A stretch of DNA of 64,000 nt from Lithodes maja (lineage: Eukaryota; Arthropoda; Malacostraca; Decapoda; Lithodidae): contig JBAKBP010004287.1 of NCBI GenBank assembly GCA_037953745.1, positions 62,001 to 126,000 of the forward strand. Direction: 5' to 3'. The notes beneath the pieces are model-generated. The model was not told the origin of the DNA. It made no database searches and saw only the letters and a program-made list of their open reading frames with translations. A program made the position numbers and the translations under genes. This document shows, one piece after another, positions 21,954 through 33,400 of the stretch. Numbering within the stretch: the first letter of the stretch is position 1; every line of letters begins with the position of its first letter.

Positions 21954-22047
21954 ACAAGAACCTTTACTAAATATTGAGCTCTTATAAAGATAAAAGGGAC
22001 CCAGAAGAAGAAAATCTTTGTAGTTTAGATAATGATACCTGGCCAAT

Positions 22048-24402
22048 TTATCTAGAGTGGCTATATAGAAAGCGTAACAAATATCTATGTATCAAAAAGG
22101 CATTATATATAAAGTTTAATCCATCCAGGGGGGATTTGAAAATGTTTTGGTTACAGCATAAATCTATAATTTCCTTGGATAACTTGAAACCATTTTCCTT
22201 AGATTCATTAATATACATGGGATTTGTCCACGTTTCGTCTATAATCCTTCTACCTTTTTGTGAAAATAACACTATCAATCTCTCAATAAATAGAGTTGAT
22301 AGATTTTTGTACGTTACTTTACTGGACATATCGTGGTAATTATTGACATTACAATTCATTGAATTGTATACGACTTCTAAATCCCTTACATTACAATTTA
22401 GTAAACTTATATTGGTAGATTCGGCCCTGCTCAGTCCCACATATAAGTTCGAGGAACTCGTCATGGTATATCCCGATAATTTACAGTCAAAGAATAAATG
22501 TATATCTTTGGGTGTTGTTTTACCCTGAAATTTGTAGATGGTAGAGGCAGTGGCATTGGCCAGGGGCATAAATTCCAATCTTATATTTCCCCGATGTATT
22601 GTTTGATACCCAATAAGCCTTTTTTGTTTCAAGTCATGGATGAGACCCACCTCAACAGTCTTTGTATCCGGAAATATGTCCGTAACTATAACCTCTGTCC
22701 CATTGTGAATCGAATAACCATTATCCGTATACATAGTCATACTAACGACTAATTTCATACCCAAATATATGATCACACCATTATAGGGACAATACTCTCC
22801 AATGACACTTTTCAATTCCTGAAACCATGCTCCGAAATCTCGTATGTGGGCCAGTTTGGCATCTATATATCTAATCCCAAATTTTAGCTTATGACAATTG
22901 CCAAATTTCAGATGGGTTTTTATTACTTTGGCCGATGTTAAATCATACTGCACCCTACCAATTTTACCGAATATATTGGGCGAGAATTTTGTATATTTTT
23001 GCAGCGTACTATTTCTCTGTAAGGCACTCTGCTGTATAAAGGTAACGAGACTATTAGTGTATTCATTAACGGTTCGTTTGGTGGAAGATATGAATAAAGC
23101 ACTCTGGGTTTTATTTCGGACAATCCACTGAAAAACAAAATGACCTTTTAATATATTAGAGACCATATAGCCCTTTTTTTTTAAGGCTTTTATAATAGGA
23201 GCAGAGTTGCTTAGCTTGGCGTATTCGTTCAATTCATCCATACTAATTATACGCCTCACCAATGAATTGGTAAAACACTCTTGGCCTAGGCTTTTCCATA
23301 CATGTTTTATCTTGTTATGACAATAACCAAATTCACCCATAGTAAATAAGGACAAGGCCATTGATAATGCCATCGGGTCGCTAAAGGGATTTATTCGTTT
23401 TAAACTATTCAAAAATGTCACTTTACATCTTGAAGAGATAAATTTGGGATATGTTTTATCAGAGTCATCATCTATTACCCCTTTCCCAGCGGTGGATTTG
23501 ACTGGGACTCTGCGCTCACAAGTGGACGATAGACAGGTTTGCAATATTTCTTCGGACCCCTCTTCATCATGAATATCTTGGATCTGCAGGGCGTCTCTGA
23601 TTTTTAAGATATTGTCATTTTCCGCGTAGTGGCAAGACTCTATTGTAATAATATTGGTATTCCTTATCATTATTTCATCAAAAAAATTTAGATAGAATTT
23701 GTCCACATATCTCCTATATTGATTGTTTGTATAATGGCCATTCTTGTTCATGTGCGTATATATGGCCTTGATGGTATCCAGTCCATACTGTCGATAGCAT
23801 AGGTCAGTCTCCAATAAATGTGTCTTGTCGAAACTGGTATTTTGATTATTATCACCTAAAAAAAGAACTATGACACCCCCAAATGCTGTTCTAGGATGAT
23901 TCAGTAACCTCAGACAGGCATCGAAATAGAGTAATTCTATAGCTTTGAATTGAGTGATTTCGTCCATCACTACAACCTTCAAAGCCTTCCATAGATGGTA
24001 ATTTCTGGCTACGGCCCTCGAAATATTAATCGCGGCGGTTACATTAGCGTGGCTTATTGCCGGAACGTAAAACTTCATAAAACTATGATATGTGTAGAAA
24101 TTCGTACTAGGTATGTGATTGTCGATGAATTCTCGCATGGTACTAACAGTGGAATGTGTCCGTCCGAGAGCAAAAATGTTATTTCTTATTTCGGGATTTT
24201 CTTCGCATAAACTAGCAATCAAATTACCAATCAAATGGCTTTTTCCGGCACCGGGTGGGCCAGTCACCATATTTATTCTAGGAAGAGATGTAGTGCTAAA
24301 TCTCTTAATGTGGTTCATAAGGTCACCGTGACATATTATTTGGGTGGGTGTTAGTAAAGCTGTTGGTTTCTTATCCTGTCCTAAGAATGATGGTGGTGTC
24401 AT
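22048..24402 (-). CDS. Superfamily 1 DNA helicase (RecD/Pif1-like)
   Basis: Residues 53-60 (counted from a GTG at 24417) give Walker A GPPGAGKS. VVVMDEITQF near residue 150 is Walker B, and LFLGDNNQ near 185 is motif III. YKFQGKTTPKD near 625 matches motif V, and NLYVGLSRAES near 657 motif VI. This is the SF1 RecD/Pif1/UvrD-like series, so the protein should unwind DNA with ATP, most likely in viral genome replication. ATG at 24402 is preferred over the upstream GTG. The frame is intact at about 784 residues. Nimaviruses encode a helicase-like protein in a much longer gene (wsv447, by recall); whether this is its counterpart would need a search. Confidence 0.85.
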   Translation of the reverse strand: MTPPSFLGQDKKPTALLTPTQIICHGDLMNHIKRFSTTSLPRINMVTGPPGAGKSHLIGNLIASLCEENPEIRNNIFALGRTHSTVSTMREFIDNHIPSTNFYTYHSFMKFYVPAISHANVTAAINISRAVARNYHLWKALKVVVMDEITQFKAIELLYFDACLRLLNHPRTAFGGVIVLFLGDNNQNTSFDKTHLLETDLCYRQYGLDTIKAIYTHMNKNGHYTNNQYRRYVDKFYLNFFDEIMIRNTNIITIESCHYAENDNILKIRDALQIQDIHDEEGSEEILQTCLSSTCERRVPVKSTAGKGVIDDDSDKTYPKFISSRCKVTFLNSLKRINPFSDPMALSMALSLFTMGEFGYCHNKIKHVWKSLGQECFTNSLVRRIISMDELNEYAKLSNSAPIIKALKKKGYMVSNILKGHFVFQWIVRNKTQSALFISSTKRTVNEYTNSLVTFIQQSALQRNSTLQKYTKFSPNIFGKIGRVQYDLTSAKVIKTHLKFGNCHKLKFGIRYIDAKLAHIRDFGAWFQELKSVIGEYCPYNGVIIYLGMKLVVSMTMYTDNGYSIHNGTEVIVTDIFPDTKTVEVGLIHDLKQKRLIGYQTIHRGNIRLEFMPLANATASTIYKFQGKTTPKDIHLFFDCKLSGYTMTSSSNLYVGLSRAESTNISLLNCNVRDLEVVYNSMNCNVNNYHDMSSKVTYKNLSTLFIERLIVLFSQKGRRIIDETWTNPMYINESKENGFKLSKEIIDLCCNQNIFKSPLDGLNFIYNAFLIHRYLLRFLYSHSR

Positions 24403-24419
24403 TATTACACCGGACACAA

Positions 24420-24677
24420 TGGGTATAAATAATGATAACCAGATAAGGAAAATTGGACCCTTTATAGATTCAGAGTTCTGACAGAAAAATTAAGAACCTG
24501 GTAGTCTCGTGGGGGGGGTAATTGATGTTTTTTTGACCCGGTAAAGGGTTATTGATACCCGTGTATGAATGATGGAAGTGTGATCGTACGACCAAGAATC
24601 GTATACAATCCAGGTTTGTTGCCCGCGCATTTTGTAAATTATTATTTTGTATTCACAAAATAGTAACGACAAAAAGG
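24420..24677. other. Divergent promoter region between helicase and small membrane gene
   Basis: About 260 bp with no supported gene. TATAAATA occurs at 24422-24429, close to the helicase start, and a G-run is present near 24510. The surrounding genes diverge, so this probably holds both promoters. Confidence 0.35.
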
Positions 24678-24869
24678 ATGAACTTTAACTCCAATTATTG
24701 TTTTACTGGATTGATAATATCTGTTGTTATATTATTCATTCTTCTCGGCCATCTATATAATCTAGTTTGTCATATTTATAGAGAAACAGAAATAGCCTAT
24801 CCAAGATATAATATGACAGAATATTTGAGATCGAGAATATCACCGAACAAGGGTAGACATGATATGTAA
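24678..24869 (+). CDS. Small single-span membrane protein, 63 aa
   Basis: Short ATG-started frame with one strong hydrophobic helix (about residues 10-27, GLIISVVILFILLGHLYN) and a basic, polar C-terminal half. It is typical of small envelope proteins in large invertebrate DNA viruses, which is inference from form alone. It precedes the 235-aa gene by 39 bp on the same strand. Confidence 0.45.
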   Translation: MNFNSNYCFTGLIISVVILFILLGHLYNLVCHIYRETEIAYPRYNMTEYLRSRISPNKGRHDM

Positions 24870-24908
24870 TGTAAATATGTTATTATTTAAAATATGTAAT
24901 TTGGTTAG

Positions 24909-25616
24909 ATGGTGGATATGGATATGGATACAATCATATTTAAAATTCATAAACTATTGAACAACAATTGTATCCTGACAATAAAAGACACACAAACTAT
25001 TCGGTCTTTATTTTATCAATTAAATAAAAGGAACACACTCATAATAGACCCTTTGAAGCAACTATATAAAAATATCGGCGATTCCGATATAGAGCAGGCA
25101 AATTTAGTATTGAAAAATATATGTGTCCTCGATAATATTACAAATATGAAATATATATTATCGGGTTATAAAATAAGCGATATACCAGACAACACCTCAG
25201 ATTTCGTTATAAACAAAATCATAGAATATAATAGCTATGAAAAATATGATATATATAGTGACAAAATAAAACAAGAAATAATTGCCCGAAAAAATAAATC
25301 CTTAACCGTTGATGAGTTAGGTTTACGATATATGACGATACGTAAAATTATTATATCCATATTAAGACATTCTTATACTTTAATAAAGATATCCCATGAT
25401 AATATTAATAAAGGTCATTTTAACAATTTGATAGCCGCATATTTAAAATGTATATCCCAATGTGATGCGGTGTTAGACTATATTATCCCCCCATTAAAAA
25501 CAGAATCAGATGACTGTTTATTGAGACCCCACACCCCCCCCCCCATCATAATCTTCAAGATGAGAATAGCCAACAGTATTCTTATACCAAGAAGAGAAGA
25601 AGATCTAATAGGGTAA
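24909..25616 (+). CDS. Hypothetical viral protein, 235 aa
   Basis: Intact ATG-started frame with very AT-rich codons, rich in Ile, Asn and Lys. Predicted to be mostly helical; no membrane segment. Near the C-terminus is a short Pro-rich stretch (RPHTPPPIIIFK) produced by a C-run at about 25531-25540. No domain recognised. It points toward the minus-strand small membrane gene with a gap of about 100 bp. Confidence 0.55.
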   Translation: MVDMDMDTIIFKIHKLLNNNCILTIKDTQTIRSLFYQLNKRNTLIIDPLKQLYKNIGDSDIEQANLVLKNICVLDNITNMKYILSGYKISDIPDNTSDFVINKIIEYNSYEKYDIYSDKIKQEIIARKNKSLTVDELGLRYMTIRKIIISILRHSYTLIKISHDNINKGHFNNLIAAYLKCISQCDAVLDYIIPPLKTESDDCLLRPHTPPPIIIFKMRIANSILIPRREEDLIG

Positions 25617-25719
25617 ATTTCGGAGATCTCCGTAAAGATATTGATAAGGATATTCGCGGGAAAAGGTTCTAGAACTAGAATGCTAATAAATAAAAAACAA
25701 AATATATTGACATTTCTTT

Positions 25720-26001
25720 TCACCTCTGACGAATATTTTCATTTCCGAAGGCATTTCCGAAGGCACTGAATAAGAATTTTCCGGGAGCGTTATTGAATTT
25801 AGAGAGGACAGCTCTCGAGGGTTGCTTTATTTCAAAAAGTCGCGAAATATCGTTGGGTTCTATATATATAAGCGATTTGGCAAAATCCACCACATAAAGT
25901 CGAGAATACTCTGGGATAACCTCTGTTACATATATATATATAAAACGTATTATGAATAATATACAACCCATAATTACTAGAATAATATTATAAGTCATCA
26001 T
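25720..26001 (-). CDS. Small single-span membrane protein, 93 aa
   Basis: Starts ATG ATG; residues 5-27 are a strong hydrophobic segment (IILVIMGCILFIIRFIYIYV), followed by a polar tail ending in a Gly/Asn-rich segment with a short repeated unit (FGNAFGNE). It resembles the membrane protein at 24678 in form though not in sequence, so a virion envelope role is plausible. It diverges from the large gene starting at 26091. Confidence 0.45.
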   Translation of the reverse strand: MMTYNIILVIMGCILFIIRFIYIYVTEVIPEYSRLYVVDFAKSLIYIEPNDISRLFEIKQPSRAVLSKFNNAPGKFLFSAFGNAFGNENIRQR

Positions 26002-26090
26002 ACAAATATTATTCAGAATGTATAAAATATGTCTTTATCATCTGATAATGAATGTAGATATTTATATATATTATAATGTAGGGTTTGAAG

Positions 26091-29000
26091 ATGAATCGCG
26101 GTTTTGTCGATGGGGTAGAGATCTTCAAATCCTTTTCTGACAACTTTAAAAATGCCTCGGGGTTGATAAAGGGATTGGCAAATTCGATCCTAATACAATC
26201 CAAGTCTAAATTTAAGTTTCATAATTACAACGAAGATATTGTTGAGCCAATAAGGCCCGGTGAATATGACAGAATTTACGGAATTATATCGGATAATGAA
26301 ACAAAGGTAGAGATAAACGATATGCTGGCCAAATACTTGGCAAATTTGTTTGGTGCGCTTGAATATTATCTACAGGATTTGGTCATAAATAAACACATCT
26401 TACCCCTTCCCGGACCAAATAAAAAAATTAATATGAGTAAAGTAAATTGTATTAATGATACTCTTCAGAGTATGCTCCGTGCATTGATAAACCAAGCCAA
26501 TAGGGCCAAAGAAGACACAAAATATATAAGTCTTATAGTATTTATGGTCATGGGTGTATATGTCCAATCTTATATGGATCTAATTGCATTTAGATACTAT
26601 AAACACACTCCGGCACCTAAGGACAGAATTGATTTGGATCAAGAACACATAGATGCCACTTTGAATCTTGGGATATTTACTGGTCAAATATTTTCCAACT
26701 TATTTACATCTATTATTGAACACCGGGCAACCTATCCATTAACAGAGATGGATGTGACAAAGTTTATAAACCGGCGTTATATTGCTATTCTACCCATGAG
26801 ATTATTTAATGAAGATGGTCAATTTTATATTGAAAAGAATCATCAAACACCCTCCCAAAGATTTTATTTCCTACCCGATATATGGACCAAAAGATCGTTT
26901 CAGCAAAAAAAAAAATGCAAATAAGGAGAGTGTTTTTTATAGAGTGGCGACCGATTTGGCGACCGATTTGGAACAATTGAAGAACTTGTTATTGATAAGT
27001 AGTCCGGAGCAGAAGTTGACCACCGATTGTGTCATTGAAGGCATCCACAATATATGTTGGGGGGATATATGTCGATTGGTGAAAGGTAAGAATCCGAGCG
27101 CATATTCTTCCATAGCCATACAGTATCTTTTACAAAATATAAATAACAATGACTTAACCCAAATAGAAAATGACGAACAGAATATTTATGAAAACCTAAA
27201 TGTATTTTTCAAATTTATTAGCAATCCCAAGGAAACCTTTGCTCGTGTTATAAGACACAAGAAACGGTCGTGTTATGGGAGGGTTCTCACACGAAATTAT
27301 GATAATTTTATCCCCGATGAGGTTTTCTCCGTAGTAAAACTGTCTATAGGGAAGGACATTCTGACTATGTTATTGCATACAGACGATCTTCATGTGAACG
27401 CCCTTCTCTTGAAAGATACACTAATGACCAAACCCCCCGATATACAATCATTTATGATGAAATATATACTGAGGTTGGTGACCATGTTTAGACACGGTAG
27501 TCACAGTGTCAAAGAGCTATTGAAAAGCATGGGTCTCTCACGAGAGTTTATAAATAAACTCAACAATGAATACTACTTTATAGAAAAATATTTAATGGAT
27601 GATTCTACAAACCAAGAAGCGTCTCTGTTACTTTTTATTCAATCACTTAATAACATAAACGATGGTAATATTACGAAAATTAACGATGTAAAAAATGCCC
27701 TCGCGACAATATTGATACCGAACCAGCTAGTGACGGCTCTATATACAGCCCTGGAAGCTAACATTCCCGTTGTGTGGCGGGAGTTATTTATGGAAGAAGA
27801 AGAAGAAGAAGCAGCAGGGATGACGGTAAGACGATGGATATTCAGTTGGTTCCAGCAGCAAGGTGTAGTTAGAGACTACCCGCTATCAACATTCCTAAAA
27901 AGATATCCTTATATCATCGCCATAATAGCCTCCATATTTGATGACGCAACGACTAGAAGTCCCGGTGGGCAAGTATATATTACACGGATAGCAGATAGAG
28001 AAAGGTTAGAGGAGATAACACGACAGCTTTTCGCAATCATTGAAAATATTCATGCCCAACTTATAACAACTACCAACATTGTATTTACACTGCCACTGAC
28101 ATGGCTAACCTTTGGAAATTTTTATCAGCCAACAAAATCAGAGTTCCTGTCATCGTGCACGGAACATTTGAAGGCTTACGGTTTCGGTACGATCACTGAA
28201 GATTTTATAGATGATACTCCCGGTAAACAAGCCGCCATCCCCGGATGTAGAGAAAATTATTTTTTCCCCAACGAACTGGGGCATTTTTCAAACCTCGCAG
28301 GGACATCTTGTAGGCTTTTCCTCGCGTCCTTGTTAAAGGCATCGAGGTTGTCTGGTCAATTTACGTCCACCAGACCCCCAATGAGCGACACTGTCATATC
28401 TAATATGATGGATAATAAATTGCAATTATTCAGAAATAATCCAAGTAATTTCATTAATCTAAACCAAGCATCTATGGTGCCTTATCTCTTTGTAGGAAAG
28501 GGGGATGAAAAGGCCAAAATTCTTAGTTCGATTCAGAAATATGCCATGGACTATTCCGGAGATAATTTAAATTTTGTGGGTACGAATATCATTGAAACTC
28601 TTACCAATGTGACACCCTGGAGTCCCAAACATGTAACCAATAGTGAGGTATCCGTTGATAATCTGATTTCGACATCGACTCATAAAAATCCCCTAGATCA
28701 CATGATTGCCCAATGGTATAATGATTTGAGGGACTCCTTCGAATCTTTCATCTATGAGTATCGTCAACTTTTAGATATGGTTCATAATTTTGCCCATAAA
28801 ATAGCAACATATGATCCGACCATGGACCGGAAAAGAAAAGTGGTCGAGGAAATTTTTCCCCTATTGCGAGACAATGTCCTCTTCATTTGTAACACCAACG
28901 ATGGGGAGGACACCAATTCAGATGACGAGGATGATTTCATTTACCACCAGAAGAGAAAACGGTTTGATACGAACTTATGTATATTCCCCCTGCGGTACGA

Positions 29001-30414
29001 TGAGAAGGTCAAAACCGGCCATATCAATATAGACCAAATGAAAACCGTAATAACCGAATTGAATGAGTTACAGGATTTCATCTGTCTCTACAAAACATTA
29101 AATAATAGGGGTGGCTATTTAGACCACATACGTGCCCTAAGAAAATATGTAGATGTTGTTAAAAATAAACCCAGTATACGAGAATACGATTACCAAACAG
29201 ATCCTAGTTTCAAAATAGTAAAATTTTTACTGAAAATGAAGGATTCTGAAGTTGATGGCAGATGTAGAGAGGTTTACGATAAATTCCTAACTCTAATGGG
29301 TGACACCACCAATCGTCACAAACATATTAGTAATCCTCTCATGTTCAACTGGACCGAAAATACCATGAGAGATCTTCCCGAGGCTCAAATGATATTATCA
29401 CAGCTATTGTTGGGCAATATTGTACAAATTCCCACTTTCATTAAAAGCAAACTAACCCCCATGACAAATGAATCACAATTCCATATATTAAAACAAATTC
29501 GTAAAAATATAGTATCCAAAGTTAATACCATTAGGAATTCGTTACAATTGGAAGGCCCTGGTGTAGTGGTCCCCCAATGGGAAATTTTTACAAAATCAAA
29601 TTTCATGAAACGATTCTTTAGGTCAGACCATTTAGCCATGGATTGTGACGACGAAGACAGCGGTAGTGACGATGACGATGACGACGACGATGACGACGAC
29701 GATGACTTCGACGATGACTTCGACGATGACGACCATAATAATAATAATGACATTCCATTAAAAACAATAACCAAACGACTCGAGACTATTAACGTCCGGG
29801 AGAATGTAATTGAGTACCTATCTTTAGGGGAGAGTATTAAGCAAATTGTAGGGTCAAATAGTACGCTATCTCTTTCACCGAGTGGTTACATAAAGTCGCT
29901 GTCTGCCCAACGAAAGGATTGGCAACTATGGGTGAATGAAAGCTCCAATATTATTGAAAGAATATGGAACAAGGATAAACCTATCGATAATTATATGTAT
30001 ATTCAACTTAAAAATTACAATATACAAATATTCCGGGATTTAAGAATTGACGTGCCATACACCAAACTATTATTAATGGGGTCCATTATATTAAACAGGT
30101 CTTATACGGAAAATACCGTATCCCGCATTCATAACTTATTGACCATAAATGAAAAGTTTACAACCAAATGCTCAAAGCTGGAGACCGGTATAGGGGGTCG
30201 CGAGTTGTCTTTTGATTCTCTCCGCCACACCCGGCTACAATTGGTCGGAAAACTTTGCGACATGGTTTCACCGGTGGCATTCATTAAGGGGCTTAAAAAT
30301 ACACCCGAGGTTATCTCTACCCTGCTGTTGGCACAACTATTAAATGTCAATGACTCAGACCGCTATAGTGAACGGGATAAAAGAAGAGCCGTATATAGCC
30401 GGCAGCGGAACTAA
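26091..30414 (+). CDS. Giant viral protein, about 1,440 codons, frame change at an A-run
   Basis: The frame from ATG 26091 is open to 26924; a second frame stays open from about 26810 to 30414. They meet at an 11-A run, 26905-26915, after which the second frame is strongly coding-like. This suggests one gene with a homopolymer frame change: mutation, assembly error or slippage. The product has no recognised domain. It contains a Glu-rich patch (near 27790) and a long Asp run (29642-29745) followed by Asn residues. Large proteins of this type in nimaviruses are often nucleocapsid or tegument components, so a structural role is inferred. Its last 71 bases overlap the next gene in another frame. 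Confidence 0.65.
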
Positions 30415-33400
30415 TTTGCCCGTATTAGCTTCGCCTCCAGTGGTGAGTAATATACATAGTGCCGGCCACGCACCGATGCCACCCCCCAATGACATTATTC
30501 AGAGTGTGACAAATACCCCTCTCCATATATCACCCGACTATCTCCGGTCCATCATAAGTGTTACGGGAGCTCTCAATGTTTCGAGCGAACAATCACATCC
30601 GCACCATCACATACGCAATAAACCGTATAAATACTCGGAACGTTTAACAAATTTCATAGACGTTGATGCACATATATTTAGACATTCTCACGTATATCCA
30701 CTCATACATGTAAATGAGGTGGAAAAATGTGAAGACGATTCATATCATAACTTTATAATTCGATCAATGGGGTTGAATGTCAATATTAATTTGAAGGAAA
30801 TCAAACAAATAATGTTTAGTAAAGACTTTGTTAATAATAATATAGACACTTTTCACGAAAACTATAATGAAATATTACACAAATGCAATCGGGTTTCGAC
30901 TACTCTACCGGAAATAATGAACAAGCATAATATGGTTAACCTCATTTCGAGTATGCGGGTAAAATATATTGGTCTGCATTCGCTTAAACATATACGAGAT
31001 GAGTTATCCAACAGATTTTCTATATTCTCAAACTATGCATTATTTATCTCTGAAAATAAAAATTATTCCCTAATTGTATTTAAAGCAATATTTAAACGAT
31101 ATAAACATGCTCTCTTGAATGATGAGACTGTTACACAAACAACCTTCAATATATGGTTTCGGAATTTTAATTCAAACTGTACCAAATATGTCGACCTTAT
31201 TAACAATCAGCTAACGAGCATTACCGACTCTATCAAATCACTTAAGGGAAATCTCCAGTGTGACTATACAAAACTGTTAAACTTGATACAAGACCCAAAC
31301 ACCCTAGCTATTTTGGAGGATATTCTCGCGGAAAATTCCCTGGCCAGAGCAATCAATTTAGGCTTTAATGGAACTGTCTTTTCAACTATAAATGATAATA
31401 ATAACAGCCATATTTCAGAGAGTGCCTATCGGGACCTTATTCGTCGATACGAAAAATATATTACCAAAAGGTCCCCCTTGGATATTCCCTGGCATAACCA
31501 ATCGGTATCTACGAAGGTTATACCTCGTCACACTGTACTCCTGTCCACCGCCTTAATGGGCAAGGTTAATAAAGATAAGAGCCAAGAGGGTGAAAATAAA
31601 TGTAACAGAGACCTTTCCTCCTTGGACATAAATAATGCGGAATATTCAATAGCCTCTTCCATTATGGAATTGATGTCTTTACATAGCTTGTTTAATCACA
31701 ACACTCGCAATATTTTGGATGCCATATATAAGGAACACAGAGAAATAAAAACGTCACCACCACCCGCCCCCTCACCACCCACCCCCTCACCAACCCCCAC
31801 ACATAAAGTGGACGCTCTATCAGAATTAAATGATAAAATTAATACCATCAACAAATATATCCACAGTATTAAAAAACTCGAGAATATTAATATAGATTCT
31901 ATTAACTATGAGATGTCCAATATAATGGCCAACATAATAGTACATTTAGAAGATCTAGAAAAACATATATTAGGTCTTCAACCTCACCACTCGCCACCCT
32001 TGAGGGAACTCTTGGATAATTACAAAAACTTATTCGCCCAATTTTTCGAGAGTAAACGTAATATACTGGATAGGACACAAGAGTTCTACAATAAAAAGAA
32101 ACAAGAAGACGAAAGGTCTGTCGACGGGACCATACGGGGGAGGACTGTGGAAATTGAACAGGTTTATAATGAACTCCATAGAGAGATGATGCAACAGAAA
32201 ATTAAAACCCTGGCCCAATTGGATTTGCATAGGACAACCATGTCGACCGAGGAGGAAGATATCAGTATTGATATGAACACCATGGAGACCAGCGTACAAG
32301 AATTTGCAAATGATAATCTGAGAGCAAAATTAAATGACTATACCCTGCAGTTGACTACCATAAACGATAAGATTGAACAGAATGAGATTAATAAAAAAAT
32401 GAAATTACAAAAAGAAACAGAGGAAATCAAGAAAATTGGGACAGTACACGCGGATTTGGCATTAAATGAATACAATACTATAGTTAGAGCCATTGAATCC
32501 AAGGTGATTACACCCAACGATAATATAATGCAAATGTATAGTATAATTAAAGAATTGGAAGCCAAACCTTGCGCCTCCAAATCCTCCTCCGCCAGGATAC
32601 CTTCCTGTTTCATGGAACCGCTACACACCATATACCACAACCCGGAGAGAGGTAGCTACACTCTCCAGAGTCAGATAATCTCTACACTCTGTGAGAATTG
32701 CGTCAGTCTACTGTTCGATCTAGAGACGAAGAGACTCGATATAGACAATCGTTTTACCTTTGAAATGTCCAAAGACCACACCAAATTACATAATCTTGTA
32801 GAGAGTTTACTGAAGTGTGATAGTATCGGTCTGGAGGAAAAACGAAAGCTTCTCGCCCAAGTCCCGAATGCCAATATGACCTCTTTGGGTTTTAAGCTTG
32901 AGAGAACGGTTATGGTGTATCGCCCCTTCCATAAGTATGATATAAAGAGCGGTACCATTATTCTACCAACCTCGGAGTTATTATATTGTCGCGGCAAAAA
33001 GTTTTTCAATTTCCGAAATAAATTAACTAAATCCTACGATATAGATACATTCGATAATGTACATCGGTTACATACACTCACCGCCAATCTGGCACGGTTA
33101 GAACCAAACAGGGAATACTTATTTTTCACGCGGAAGGATGAGCGCTCGAGTTTTTCAAGCGTTAGGGATGATATACTAAAATTCACCCCCCTACAATACA
33201 AGGCCAAATTGGGTAATCTCATGGGAATGGCTGCTCCCGCCCAATCCCCAGTCATTGATACCAATACCAAACTTACGTGTTCCTCGCTCAATACACTCAA
33301 TAATGATTTGGATGATTTATATATAGATCAACAATTATCCAACATAAATAAACAAATATTTAACAAACGACATGAGAGGATCCACGAGACAGCTCGGTGT

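Noticed and set aside
24490..24672. Minus-strand 60-codon frame upstream of the helicase
   Set aside because: No ATG near its start, no motif, and it fills the likely divergent promoter region.
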